A DNA stretch of 42,173 nt from Branchiostoma floridae (lineage: Eukaryota > Chordata > Leptocardii > Amphioxiformes > Branchiostomatidae), in assembly GCF_000003815.2 (NCBI RefSeq), contig NC_049981.1, positions 17,671,062 to 17,713,234 of the forward strand, given 5' to 3'. Below are positions 31,186-41,659 of the stretch, piece after piece. The position numbers and the translations under genes were made by a program. Numbering within the stretch: the stretch's first letter is position 1; the number at the start of each line of letters is the position of its first letter. The notes under the pieces are model-generated. The model was not told where the DNA came from. It did no database searches and was given only the letters and a program-made list of their open reading frames with translations.

Positions 31186-31336
31186 NNNNNNNNNNNNNNN
31201 NNNNNNNNNNNNNNNNNNNNNNNNNNNNNNNNNNNNNNNNNNNNNNNNNNNNNNNNNNNNNNNNNNNNNNNNNNNNNNNNNNNNNNNNNNNNNNNNNNNN
31301 NNNNNNNNNNNNNNNNNNNNNNNNNNNNNNNNNNNN
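31186..31336. other. assembly gap, 151 N, at a microsatellite
   Basis: The left side ends in (CA)n. The right side begins GTATGTGTGTGTGCGTGCGCG and then a GTCT repeat. The strand switch from CA to GT suggests an unresolved inverted or compound repeat. Confidence 0.95.
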
Positions 31337-31615
31337 GTATGTGTGTGTGCGTGCGCGTATGTCTGTCTGTCTGTTTGGGCCCCTGGTGACTTTCAAGGGT
31401 TACTGATCACTAATTCGCAACTCCCTGGTTTTGAAATTCTGGACCACAGGCGGTTTCAATATTTGTGACTGATAGCTTTGCATTTATGTAATATAATTTA
31501 TGCACATGAGGGTCTTATTTGCACCACCATTCATGAGATCATATACTAGTATGATACGTCTGTCAAGAAGGCTAACATCGTTTGACGAAGGTATGAGATC
31601 TTGGACCTCTAGATC
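31337..31615 (-). repeat. stem-loop repeat family, partial copy beside the gap
   Basis: Starts with the GTCTGTCTGTCTGTTTGG microsatellite and GGGCCCCTGGTGACTTT, and ends with the family terminus ACGAAGGTATGAGATCTTGG near 31578. A second partial copy with the terminus GGCGAAGGCATGGGGTAGTT lies at about 37640-37798. Confidence 0.45.
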
Positions 31616-31659
31616 AAACAAATAAAGCCTTACATGGTCCAAAATCATTTTTAATGCTT

Positions 31660-32706
31660 TTATTATCTCCATGAAATGTCATGGAGGTTATATTTTACCC
31701 TGCGTTTGTCTGTCTGTCTGTCTGTGTGTGTATGTATGTGTAAACAAGATAACTCAAGAACGGCTGGGTGGATTGGTTTCATACTTGGTGTGTTGGTAGT
31801 GTGTGATGAAAGCTGGAAATGATTAGGTTTTGGGCCCCCTAGCGGCTTCCCTTGGTACTGCAGCACAACTTCCGGTTCTGCTATCTCCTGTTCTGAACAA
31901 GCTATGGTCACGATTTGAGTGACATAAGTTTGGACCCCATAAGTTTTGGGATAGCAGGGGCATTTTTGTCAAAAACTTCTGAAGACGATAACTCAAGAAG
32001 GGAACAACGGATTTTCATGAATTTTGGTATGTAGGTACCTTAGACAGTGTTGTACAAATTGAAATACTAATTATCCAAAATTATATCACATTTGCCTAAT
32101 TAATGAGAATATTCTATCATAGCAGTTTTTCTATGTATGTCTTGTCCCGGACGTGATATGGTGTTGACACTTTAGTGGTAGATAGCTTGTAGTGTCATGG
32201 CAAAGTGGGACAAGTTTCAGCCTCCTAATACTTAATTTCGGAACTGCAGGGACGTTTTTGTCAAGACATTCCAAAGAGGATAACTGCAGAAAGGATTGGA
32301 GGATTGGCATCATATTAGGCATGCGGGTACCTTAGGCAAAGATGTTCATAATGATATACATGTTATCCAAATGAGGACTTAATTTGCATAATTAATGAGG
32401 AAATTGTATAATTTCCATTGTGTTCAATAACTGGACTTCAATAATTATAACACATGTTAATTATGATAGGTGGAATATCAGCAGATACCAAATATGGTAA
32501 TAAGGAACTTGTTTGCATGATTTGTGTAAAAATTGCAAAACCACGTTATGATTAATGGTGGGAATTTCATTATTTTTATTATGTGTACGTTAGTCAATGA
32601 TGAACAACACCATGCATAAATCATGTTAATGTGTTAGTCAATTGCATGACATTTACAAAAGCTCTAAATATTTCATGGAGGTATGAGGTCGCCGAACTCT
32701 AGTTTG
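31660..32706 (-). mobile_element. stem-loop repeat family, copy B (inverted relative to A)
   Basis: The same element as copy A in reverse orientation, with the stem-loop at the left (ATCTCCATGA at 31665-31674, TCATGGAGGT at 31679-31688), then GTCTGTCTGTCTGTCTG, the two modules, and the terminus ATGAGGTCGCCGAACTCTAGT near 32703. Long stretches match A by eye. It lies in intron 1 of the RXFP-like gene. Confidence 0.78.
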
Positions 32707-32751
32707 TTATCGGAATTGATATCTAAAATTAAGTCTGAATCATGTATAATT

Positions 32752-33090
32752 TAGTTGATCCGTCAACCCCAAGTATTGAGTTCTTTCCCTTTCAAAGTTA
32801 GCTTCAAAACCGGGGAAGGAACAAACCTACAATTACTCTCCGCCTTAAGAGCTATCTACCACTGAAAAACAGACCATGACCATAGCATATCCAGAACAAG
32901 AGAACCTGCAGTTTCGCTGCAGTACCGTAACAAGCCGCTAGCCTCCCAAAAAATTATCATTTCGAAGGGAAATCAAGACCTACCCACCTGACGTTACCAA
33001 ATATTAACACAATCCAACTTCTGTCATGACTGTGCATCCACAAGCATCCGTCAACATGCATACAAACATATCGAAATAAAGGTAACAAGA
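32752..33090 (+). repeat. stem-loop repeat family, relic F
   Basis: Family blocks ATCCGTCAACCCC, AGAGCTATCTACCACTGAAA, CATAGCATATCCAGAACAAG and TTTCGCTGCAGTACCGTAAC, in the orientation of copy A. It lies just beyond copy B, so the two are roughly inverted neighbours. Confidence 0.55.
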
Positions 33091-33446
33091 ATATTCCAAC
33101 CGACTCTCAAATCATCGCTATAATGAAACGATTGCGCCCTCTTCAATACTTGGAAAAACACAATTTCTCACATGACACCAAAGGAAGTAGGTTTACTTAC
33201 TTTCATAACCCTGTGCGTCTCATTGGTCTCATATTTCAAGCCTGAGGCGGTCAATTTGACTAAAAATCACGTGATACCAATTTTCAGTCATTACATGAGC
33301 CATTTTTAGTTCAAGTCACTTCCACGGGGCTGCATGTAGTTATCCACACTAACGTACGCGTGTGACCTCCTTCACCAGGGCTCCACAATAGCAGACTGAC
33401 TCCCCCTGTCTGTAGTTACACCACGTTCCCGGCCAGGGAGAAGACA

Positions 33447-33510
33447 ATGGGATGGGCGCGCTGTGTTATCTGTTTCCTGGCCGTGTGTCTGCACACCTGT
33501 GTGTGTACAG
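33447..33510 (+). CDS. RXFP-like receptor exon 1: signal peptide
   Basis: ATG followed by 20 codons reading as a hydrophobic signal sequence (MGWARCVICFLAVCLHTC), ending G/GTACGT in phase 1. The phase matches the LDLa exon at 40660. A second ATG five bases downstream, in another frame, gives no signal-like peptide. The exon lies in a short GC-rich stretch. Its link to exon 2 across 7.1 kb rests on strand, phase and domain order. Confidence 0.7.
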
Positions 33511-34470
33511 GTACGTAAGACTACTGTATACCTGTCTGTATTGTACAAACGACATGTCGCGGAGGTGAGAGATTATGACCGAGAAGAGGCTAGGTAGAAC
33601 AAGCCTTTGTGACAGCCACGCAGTTGATTTTCGGAGCAGCTGGCTGACTACTGGTCGATTGAAATGTCGGAACTCGTTGAATGATTCAAGTGGTCAAAAG
33701 AGGGCTGTGGGGGTCTGGAATGGGTTGTGAAATGATTGGGTAAAGGTAGGGAGGAGACCTAGCAGTGGTCGTAGTTTGGTTGAGGATCAAACTTGACTTG
33801 ACTCCCAACCACGCCACGATCACTGCTGTCCACCTCACCTGTTCCCGACGGCTCGACACATACGGATTTGTCCTGGATGGTTTAAAATAAAGTTCCTCCG
33901 GGGTTATCACAACATGTTTTGGATTGGTCTTGCAATTGATATGTCTCTACTCTCTTCAATCGATCAGTTTGATCCTTTCACACCCTGCAAGAAACCACGT
34001 ATCGACCCAGCAATACTTTGGCACGGGACTTTGGTTAGGCTTTTGCATGTTTAAGATACTTTTCAAATGTTAATTGTACGTTACCCATGTGGAATCGGGT
34101 TGACAGATATCGGACGGCCGAAAATTCGGACCATGTGCGACCTGCCCGAGCTCTGACACACTTCCATGTAAACAGGGTTATTCAACATCAATCTGCTGTT
34201 TACCTGGTTCTTCTGTATGCACTCAGACAGGACCAGTTCTGCACATAAATGTCATATTTTCTCGTGAAAAGTGGCAGCATATGTGCTTCCGGGAGCCTTT
34301 CTGCGAAGCTTTCATTTGCTTTTTTGACCCAATTTTCACTATAAATGAGAACTAGGACACTTCTCAAGGGGGAGGGGGCACGGAGGAAAACAAAACTCAC
34401 ATTCTCGATCACGTGCCTAATGCCAAAAAAGCAAGTTATCTTCCCCCGGGAAGATGAATAGTGTAAGTGC

Positions 34471-34992
34471 AGAAATATATATATCCTATTTAGTTATATC
34501 CCGGAAAGACTGACTTGTGCTAAGGTTCAGAAATATATCCTATTTAGTTATATCCCGGAAAGACTGACTTGTGTTAAGGTTCAGAAATATAACCTATTTA
34601 GTTATATCCCGGAAAGACTGACTTGTGTTAAGGTTCAGAAATATATCCTATTTAGTTATATCCCGGAAAGACTGACTTGTGTTAAGGTTCAGAAATATAT
34701 CCTATTTAGTTATATCCCGGAAAGACTGACTTGTGTTAAGGTTCAGAAATATATCCTATTTAGTTATATCCCGGAAAGACTGACTTGTGTTAAGGTTCAG
34801 AAATATATCCTATTTAGTTATATCCCGGAAAGACTGACTTGTGTTAAAGTTCAGAAATATATCCTATTTAGTTATATCCCGGAAAGACTGACTTGTGTTA
34901 AGGTTCAGAAATATATCCTATTTAGTTATATCGCGGAAAGACTCAATTGTGTTAAACGAGTACAGAAATATATCCTATTTACTTACATAGCA
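34471..34992 (+). repeat. 54-bp satellite array, about nine units
   Basis: Tandem units with AGAAATATATCCTATTTAGT, TATATCCCGGAAAGACTGAC and TTGTGTTAAGGTTC. The middle units are nearly identical; the first and last are diverged and a partial unit ends near 34985. There are no spacers between units. Confidence 0.92.
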
Positions 34993-35299
34993 TAGGAACT
35001 ACAATCCCCCACTTAAGATATATGGGTTGCACTTAATATCCATATTCCTCATGTGTTTTGACAAACCGACTATTGTTGAACCCATTCAATCCTACATTTT
35101 CACCATTACAATAAATGATTCGTTCACTCGTTAGCGTTTATCAATTCATTCAGTGATTCAGGTACTCTGCAACCGTAGGCCTGAGGGTCTAATGGGGGTG
35201 GGGGTTACACGCTTACCCTTGCTTGGAATAGAACCAGAGGGAAGTCATTTAATAGAAATCAAACCCACCAAATAGCTTAAGTAGAAATAGATTTAGATT

Positions 35300-35420
35300 A
35301 TACGTTATTTCTGTTTTGTTTTATCTATCTCTGTAAAGTATGAAATTATGTATACTACTACTTTACTTTGTCTGCAATTAGCCCTCGGGTATGAACTTGC
35401 AATAAAGATTATCATTCAGT
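35300..35420 (+). mobile_element. 5'-truncated 3' end of a CR1/L2-like LINE
   Basis: The segment ending TTAGCCCTCGGG, TATGAACTTGC, AATAAAGATTATCATT closely matches the last 60 bases of the full LINE at 28625-28675 (TTAGCCCTCGGGCATGAATA). It is therefore a truncated insertion of the same or a close family. The 5' limit is approximate. Confidence 0.7.
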
Positions 35421-35944
35421 ATTAGCTAGGGCTGTGAAAATAACTGTAATACTCTACAGTCTACAGCGATAAATGATTGAAGGAAACACTGAGACCGACT
35501 TCAAATTTAGGCTAGATAAGCAGCGAAATCATGAACACGTGTAGTCAGAGTCAAGTGTAGAAAAGGAATACAGTCGGATACAACAGGGACTCTCCTTTTC
35601 CCTAAGATATATCATGGCATATATACTTTCTGCTCTGGCACTGCGGTGTAGTTTAAGGGTACTTATAGTGCAAGCAACAGTATCAAAGTCTCTCAAAGTT
35701 CTGCTCTGTTTGAAACATCGATGTCAAGTTGTCAAATGTTCAGTGTGTTTGTACGTGTGCACCAGTGTGCGCGCGCTCACGGATGTGTTTACTCTCGGTG
35801 CAGTTGATAAAAATATAAGCTGGCCTTCCTCGTTGTCAGTAAAAGATTCCGTCGCTCTTGCAAGTTTTTCTTTATTGTTGGTTCATCAGTGATGACAACC
35901 AGTTCTTCCTTTTGTTTGTTTGTTTGGTTGCTAGTTTACACTGC

Positions 35945-36185
35945 ATACTCGGTAAACCGCCTCATCAGCTGTATGAGCTGCGTATTCGGACAGATTTTTT
36001 ATACACTCACACCGGGAAGTGTGATGGGTTCTTTTAAATGATCGATGTGTAACTCTACAACACTCCATTCAACGTCCTATCAGAGAGGAGGGAGTCCCGA
36101 GCCGCAGTTAGGTTTAAGTGCATTTTCCAAGGAGACAGCATCGGGACCTGTCGGGGTTTCGAACTCAGTACCTCCAGTGGGTCAA
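35945..36185 (-). mobile_element. tRNA-derived SINE, copy 3
   Basis: Shares CCGCCTCA, GGACAGATTT, CACTCACACCG and GATGGGTTCTTTTAA with copy 2. On the minus strand it keeps the B-box-like AGTTCGAAACC. It abuts the hairpin MITE at 36192. Confidence 0.62.
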
Positions 36186-36191
36186 TAACCC

Positions 36192-36299
36192 TACTCTCTA
36201 AGCAGAGGTTGAGTCGCGTAGATATAATAGTAGTCGGAAAAATTACACCGGCGCTCCTCTTTAATATATCTACGCGACTCAACCTCTACTTGGAGAGTA
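36192..36299. mobile_element. hairpin MITE 'GAGTCGCGTAG', copy 2
   Basis: Same family as the element at 5819-5938. Arms of about 35 bp begin TACTCTCTAAGCAGAGGTTG and end ...TACTTGGAGAGTA. It is flanked by CAATAACCC (36183-36191) and CAATAATCC (36300-36308), a 9-bp duplication with one mismatch. The right flank touches the stop codon of the possible exon at 36308-36550. Confidence 0.83.
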
Positions 36300-36307
36300 C
36301 AATAATC

Positions 36308-36550
36308 CTAACCACAAGGCAGGCCAACGTGCAAAATGTCCCCTTTGACCCTGTGCACTCTTTTGGCCAACTTGGACCTGGCATGTTTATATTTTTCCTC
36401 TGTATTTTTATTTCCTTTGGCCTTGGCCTGAGCTGCGCCGCCTACCGCGTCCATGACCCAGTCCAGAGTGCGGCTGGCGGGCCTCTCCGGAATTTTACTC
36501 GGCACGGCTCCAGTAAACACCTGGCCCAAATCTTGTGCGGCACACCACAT
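36308..36550 (-). other. possible terminal exon of an unrecognised minus-strand gene
   Basis: An open frame ending in TAG reads like a real protein: VPSKIPERPASRTLDWVMDA and then a Lys-rich segment (KYKHARSKLAKRVHR). Possible acceptors are GTGCCGCACAAG and GATTTGGGCCAG; the frame is closed by a TGA just upstream. No family is recognised and no partner exon was found. It lies inside intron 1 of the RXFP-like gene on the opposite strand. A hairpin MITE sits directly after the stop codon. Confidence 0.33.
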
Positions 36551-38671
36551 GTACGGGAATCAAATATCTGCACGGTAATCTTCCAAAATTGAGGTTACAG
36601 TTACAACATTCTTCTTTCGTGTGCTACGGGTAATTTTGAATATCAGAATATAGATCTAAAAAAAGATTCGAATATCAGAAAAGCCTTTTATACAGATAGA
36701 TCTATGCATAAGAAATATAGGAAAGTTTATTTGAAAATTCGTGCTCAAGTGCTAATTACAAATTCATAGTAGAAACACAGGGGACATAAATGTGACAATG
36801 GACAGTGTTTGAAATTATTGTAAAAAGAGTTATCTGGTGTTTGCTGAGGAGTGCTTATTGTACTTACAGTTTCAAAGTAGATGTAAAGTCATACAGTACA
36901 CACTAGTTTCTAATCCACCATAAGGTACTACGTACTATATATAAACGTTTACTTTTGTTGGGTTTTACTTCTTCCTTGAAGGCAGTTGTGCAAAATGGGT
37001 GGGTTTTGTGATATTAGTAAAAACTCCGAGTGGGTAAAAGTATACCGATCCAAAAATGAACGGTGGTACGGAAGCGAGAATTTAGCTGCGAGAAATTACC
37101 ATTCAGCCAGCCCAACCGATTTCAAAATTTCGATTGGTGAAAGTTCGTAACTGAAGAAATTAGCAGGTAATGTTTGGCAACCGCGCGCAATGTCGGAGGT
37201 ACACAGCCCTACGTTCTGAGTGGTGCGGTTGTACACAAACAGCGAAAAAGTGCCTCTTGCTGGGAACGACTAGTTTGAAATTGCTATAAACAAAGAACGC
37301 ATGTTTATTTATCATTTGCAATTCATTTCTTATGATATAGGGAGCATGTGCTCTACAAAGAATTAATAATATGAGGAGGTTTTCTGTATCTTCATTATGA
37401 ACGCGCTTATGTTAAAAAAAACGCATTTTTGTATTACCGGTACTTTCAATGGAGTGAAAAAAAATCTTGTCTGGTCTAGGACTCGTCTAGTAGTAGGGCC
37501 ATTGGCTTATAAAGTGCGTTTTGTATAGACAACTACTTTTTCTGCAATTTGTGGGTTTTGCGATTTGAAGACAAAATTGGTATTCTGTATAGGGTACCAG
37601 AACACAGTATTTCACAATGTCTCCTTTGCAAAGATATGACTTTCATACTTTGAACAGCTTTTCTAATTTTGGTAGAAAGGATCATTAATTGACATAGTTT
37701 ATGCATTTCATTAGCATAATCAATGAGAAACTACTGGAATACGTCACTTGTAAAGGTTAGCATCATTTGGCGAAGGCATGGGGTAGTTGAACTCCAGTGT
37801 TGATGATGTGCTCGTTCGAAAACTCAAATGTTTCCGATTTCCGCCACTTCTCTCAACATCAAAATGTCTTTCAGCTTGCAAGCTTTTAGACAAGTACCCA
37901 CATTTCAGCCAACACGCACCATTTCCCGCTTTTTGTGATGGCAGTTGACGACCACTTGGGTTCGACGCCCTCTAATGGGGGCAGGTTGTTCGGACATGAA
38001 CCCAAATCTCGTCCCTGTAATCACAACGATTGACCTCATGGAAGCCGATCAAACACAATTTCCTTCCCACGAGGACACAAACGACCTTGGGGGCTTTAAC
38101 CATGTGTGAACAACATGGTGCTGCGGGTTACACTGTGGGTTTCTTGTTTCCATTTAATTACAATATTTTGTGCGACGGCCGTGAGCTGGCCGGCGGTGTG
38201 TAAATGGGGGTAATTAGCGGTACCAATAAGGTTCTAACCTTCTTGGCTGTAGTGCATGTACGTACGTATTTTCTTCGCCAACAGGGTCAAATATGTTTTC
38301 TAGTGCGTGTATCTGCAAAGTTCGTGTACCAATGGCCTGAAAACAATACGACGCTGAAGTACACTGCATGCCCGTAGCCTGAATCCTGTTACTGGGGTGT
38401 TCCTTTGTACATGCTTTGGGACCGCAAACAAAAATGTTCTTTTGGAGATATTTGCGAGGCTATCGACCGCCAAAGACGCAAGCTTTCTAGGGGTCCGGAT
38501 TTTGAAAGTTCAACCGTTTGCGTTTTTAGGAGGACTTCGAAGAAGACCACCCCTCCCATTTCCTGTGTGCACATGCAATTGTCTTATTAAGAAGCCCTTC
38601 GATAATGGCTTTGTTTGTTGTTTGGACGCTATTTTTACCCATGATTATTCCATTGATAGTTCGGTCCATCT

Positions 38672-38880
38672 CAGTTTTCTGGCAAGGCTATGCTGATTTG
38701 ATTATATGGATAACATCCTTGGGAATCTAAAAACTGATGCGAGCCAGCGAATCATTTGACCAAAAAAATTGCCTTCATTATGAAATCTAATTGGTCAGGG
38801 CGGTTGAATAAGTGACTGAACACACACTGACACAAAATATAGTTACCGAACAATAGATTCTTTATTGTTTTTCTTTTCAC
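38672..38880 (+). repeat. local duplicated block, copy 1
   Basis: Matches 39833-40040: CAGTTTTCTGGCAAGGCTAT, GAGCCAGCGAAT, GCCTTCATTATGAAATCTAA, GGTTGAATAAGTGACTGAAC and AGTTACCGAACAATAGATTC appear in the same order in both. No coding signal. Confidence 0.8.
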
Positions 38881-39832
38881 GTCTTCTTTGACTTTGTCAT
38901 GTTCTTTGAAATTAGTACACATTTTCTGATTTTCATTTTTGCAATCCATGGTATATATTTGCTTATTTTTGGAAATGGCCGACAATTGATGCGCACGTGG
39001 GTGTCATCCATATAATCAAATTCGCATGGCCTAAACTGTAACGGCGTGACATACCATGGTCTGTTGGTGACCTATATAAGTGATTGATGAAGAGGAAAGA
39101 CCGGCCCTCACAACAAACATGTGACCTGAAAACGCAGCTGGGATTACTGACTGATGTCCACCACCCTGGACACTGGCCTCCAGACCACCCAAACCCACCC
39201 ACAAGGGGTGATCAAAACGTTCTGGTCCTCATTCAGAAATAAGGCGCACAACTCTAATTTTGGTGCACAGTTATTATTTTTTTTACATTTCAACTTTTAT
39301 TGCAGGCACTTGGCCCATATCACGTGAACAAGAAATGTAAAAAAGACACACGTACGACAACACAAATACAGAGTTATGTACAAGAAAGTTGAGTGTGATC
39401 AGCCGGGGCTTTTGAATATGATACTGATGTAGTGTGTCCAGAATGTGGATGAAGGCAGCTGAGTGGAATAAGCGAGAGATGATGTTGTTTTCAGATGTTG
39501 CAATACGTTGCATAAATGCAAGCGTTAGTTATACAGTATGAACATGATGAAGTCTTTGATCAATATCCATCAAATTTCAAGTGATTGTGATCATCACATA
39601 ATCATGAGAGAATGAGTGACCATCACTTTGCAGGCGGCACCCAGTAGCGTAGGGGGTAGAGAATGGAAAGTACATGGACTACGAGAAGTGAACTATAAGT
39701 TCTCGGTCTCTCCAGATATAAGGTGCACAACTCAAATTTCGGAGCAGAGTTATATAGCATGAAGCATTCTATCAATATCCACAGTATAGAAAAAAGTTAA
39801 ATCATTGTGATGATCAATTTCCAATCGACGTC

Positions 39833-40040
39833 AGTTTTCTGAAAAGGCCATGCTGATTTCATTATATGGATCTCTGGGAATCTGAAAACTGATTCGAGCC
39901 AGCGAATAAAAAAAGTTTGACAAAAAAAGCTGCCTTCATTATGAAATCTAAGCGGTGACAGGAAGGTTGAATAAGTGACTGAACGCACACTGTGACACAG
40001 AAAATAGTTACCGAACAATAGATTCTTTATTGTTCTTTCA
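39833..40040 (+). repeat. local duplicated block, copy 2
   Basis: Direct repeat of 38672-38880, about 1.16 kb downstream. A shorter direct repeat (AAGGCGCACAACTCTAATTT at 39241 and AAGGTGCACAACTCAAATTT at 39720) lies between the two. Confidence 0.8.
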
Positions 40041-40659
40041 TTAGCATAGTAACTCATGCTTTATACATGTAATGGGCGAAGCTAAAATTGCTCTAAATCT
40101 AAACGTTTCGGTTGGGAAAATAAAACATCCCCACCTTATATTGCGAATAGCCCTTTGAATTTAAGACGGGCATTGACATGAAAATAAAAAAACTGAAAAA
40201 GGAATGAAGGATGAATATGAAAAAAAAATTAAATCCTTCCTGTCTACCTTTTTTCTTGATGTTCATCTTTTATTGTTATTTTTCAATAGCCACCAAAAAG
40301 CCTGTTTCGTTTACATATTCCCCAGCGGAATTGTTAAAGAAGTCTGCATTGAATGAATTATCAAATCAGATGAGGGCTTACTTTTCTCATTTCTTTATGG
40401 TAACAATTTTTGTCTTTTTTTTTCAGATGAAACAGAAAACACCATAAACAGAAAACACAACATTGAATTTGCTTGGCCTAAGGTCGCGAGCCATTTTGCG
40501 CCCCCGTGTGATTACGACAATTGTCCTGTTTATGTCGGTCGCTTCACGTCAGGAGCACATTATCTGTCTAAGTACCCAAGGAGGTTAACCTCCTTGAAGT
40601 AACCTACATATAGCAGTGTCATGCCAACTTGTCCTGATTTTCCCATCTGTCTGTTGCAG

Positions 40660-40797
40660 GGTTACCAGAGCCGAAGTCGCGGACACACTGTGAGTTGGGC
40701 AAGTTTCCCTGTGGAAATCTGCCCACGTGTCTACCTCTACAGCTCCAGTGTGATGGCAAGGAAGACTGCAGCAATGGCGCGGATGAAGTCAATTGTG
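40660..40797 (+). CDS. RXFP-like receptor exon 2: LDLa module
   Basis: Acceptor CTGTTGCAG, donor TGTG/GTGAGT, phase 1 at both ends. It encodes one LDLa module with six cysteines ([31 protein letters not shown]). With the next exon the junction reads NCGDNNGW. The CxLGxFPCGN start and the NCGDNNGW end are characteristic of relaxin receptors RXFP1 and RXFP2, the vertebrate LGRs with an N-terminal LDLa. In the family, this module is needed for signalling after relaxin binds the leucine-rich repeats. Of three human RXFP1 residues I recall as important (Leu7, Tyr9, Lys17), only the leucine is kept; the others are Lys and Thr here. Confidence 0.85.
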
Positions 40798-41360
40798 GTG
40801 AGTCTGATCATCACGTTTAGGGTGTTTGGGTTCTAAGTCCAATATTTATCTTATCAGAAACTCAGAGCCAAACAGGTATGCTAGCAACCATGTGATAGTA
40901 AAGCGTATTTTGTTTTTATGGTCGTCAAATGCTGCCGCCATTTTAGATATGACGTCACGCGGGCGCCATCTTGTTTTATTATTATTGTTGTCTTGTACAT
41001 TGTTATGTTGGTTAAATTGAAAGGTCAGTGTTCACTTAGTCCAAAATTTGAACAAGTCTGGACATTGTTATGCAAATGAACCCAAGAAGGCCATATGCAC
41101 ATATGTATATGGACATTTGGGTCAAGACAAGAACTGTTTACAAGGGGCCCTCGCCTTTGACCTGTGCCTGAGCAGTTTAATCTATGAAAGGACATAGTAT
41201 CTATGCTATTTCGATTCAGAGTTGATTATCATATTGCCTGTCAAATTCCTTGAATAATAGCACTGTATGTAAAATGTACATGAATTTGTAAATTGATCAT
41301 ATTATTTGTAACATTCTTGGCTATACTGAATTCTATATTGTTGATATAACGTTATTTTAT

Positions 41361-41564
41361 GTACTGTAAATGCAGAAATTTTCGGTGGTTTTATATTCAC
41401 GGTTTTCACATTGCCAATTCACCACAGACATAAATTGTAAAACCACCGCAAACATTTTTTCATGGCAGCAAGACTTAGAGACTACAGTGCATGGTATTAC
41501 CACAAACTTAAAACCACCGCGAACAGTCCTTTTTCCCACTCCCGTGAAATTACATTTACAGTAC
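41361..41564. mobile_element. MITE with GTACTGTAAATG termini
   Basis: The left end GTACTGTAAATG and right end CATTTACAGTAC are exact inverse complements. Internal blocks CGGTGGTTTTA and AAAACCACCG are also inverted. The element ends 11 bp before exon 3 of the RXFP-like gene, next to its pyrimidine tract. Confidence 0.72.
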
Positions 41565-41575
41565 TTCTATTTCAG

Positions 41576-41659
41576 GAGACAACAATGGATGGCCAGACCA
41601 CCTGCAGAGTCAGGTAGTAAACCCATCATTGGATTCAGCAGGAATTCCAAGGGACTGCC
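41576..41659 (+). CDS. RXFP-like receptor exon 3: linker
   Basis: Acceptor CTTCTATTTCAG, donor TGCC/GTAAGA. It encodes DNNGWPDHLQSQ and then a Pro/Ser stretch ending GIPRDC, the linker between the LDLa module and the leucine-rich repeats in RXFP receptors. The gene continues past the right edge. The leucine-rich repeats and seven-helix domain are not in the window, so the receptor call rests on the LDLa-linker similarity alone. Confidence 0.8.

Larger units (their letters stand above)
33511..40659 (+). other. intron 1 of the RXFP-like gene
   Basis: A 7149-bp intron, GT at 33511 and AG at 40659. It holds the 54-bp satellite, a LINE tail, a SINE, a MITE, a possible minus-strand exon and the duplicated blocks. 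Stretches 33511-34470 and 36620-37640 show nothing recognisable. Confidence 0.6.

Noticed and set aside
34471-34992. Could the regular repeats be a CRISPR array?
   Set aside because: Units are directly adjacent with no unique spacers, and the genome is eukaryotic.
38397-38696. A 99-codon plus-strand frame.
   Set aside because: Composition is not protein-like, there are no splice partners, and its end overlaps the duplicated block.
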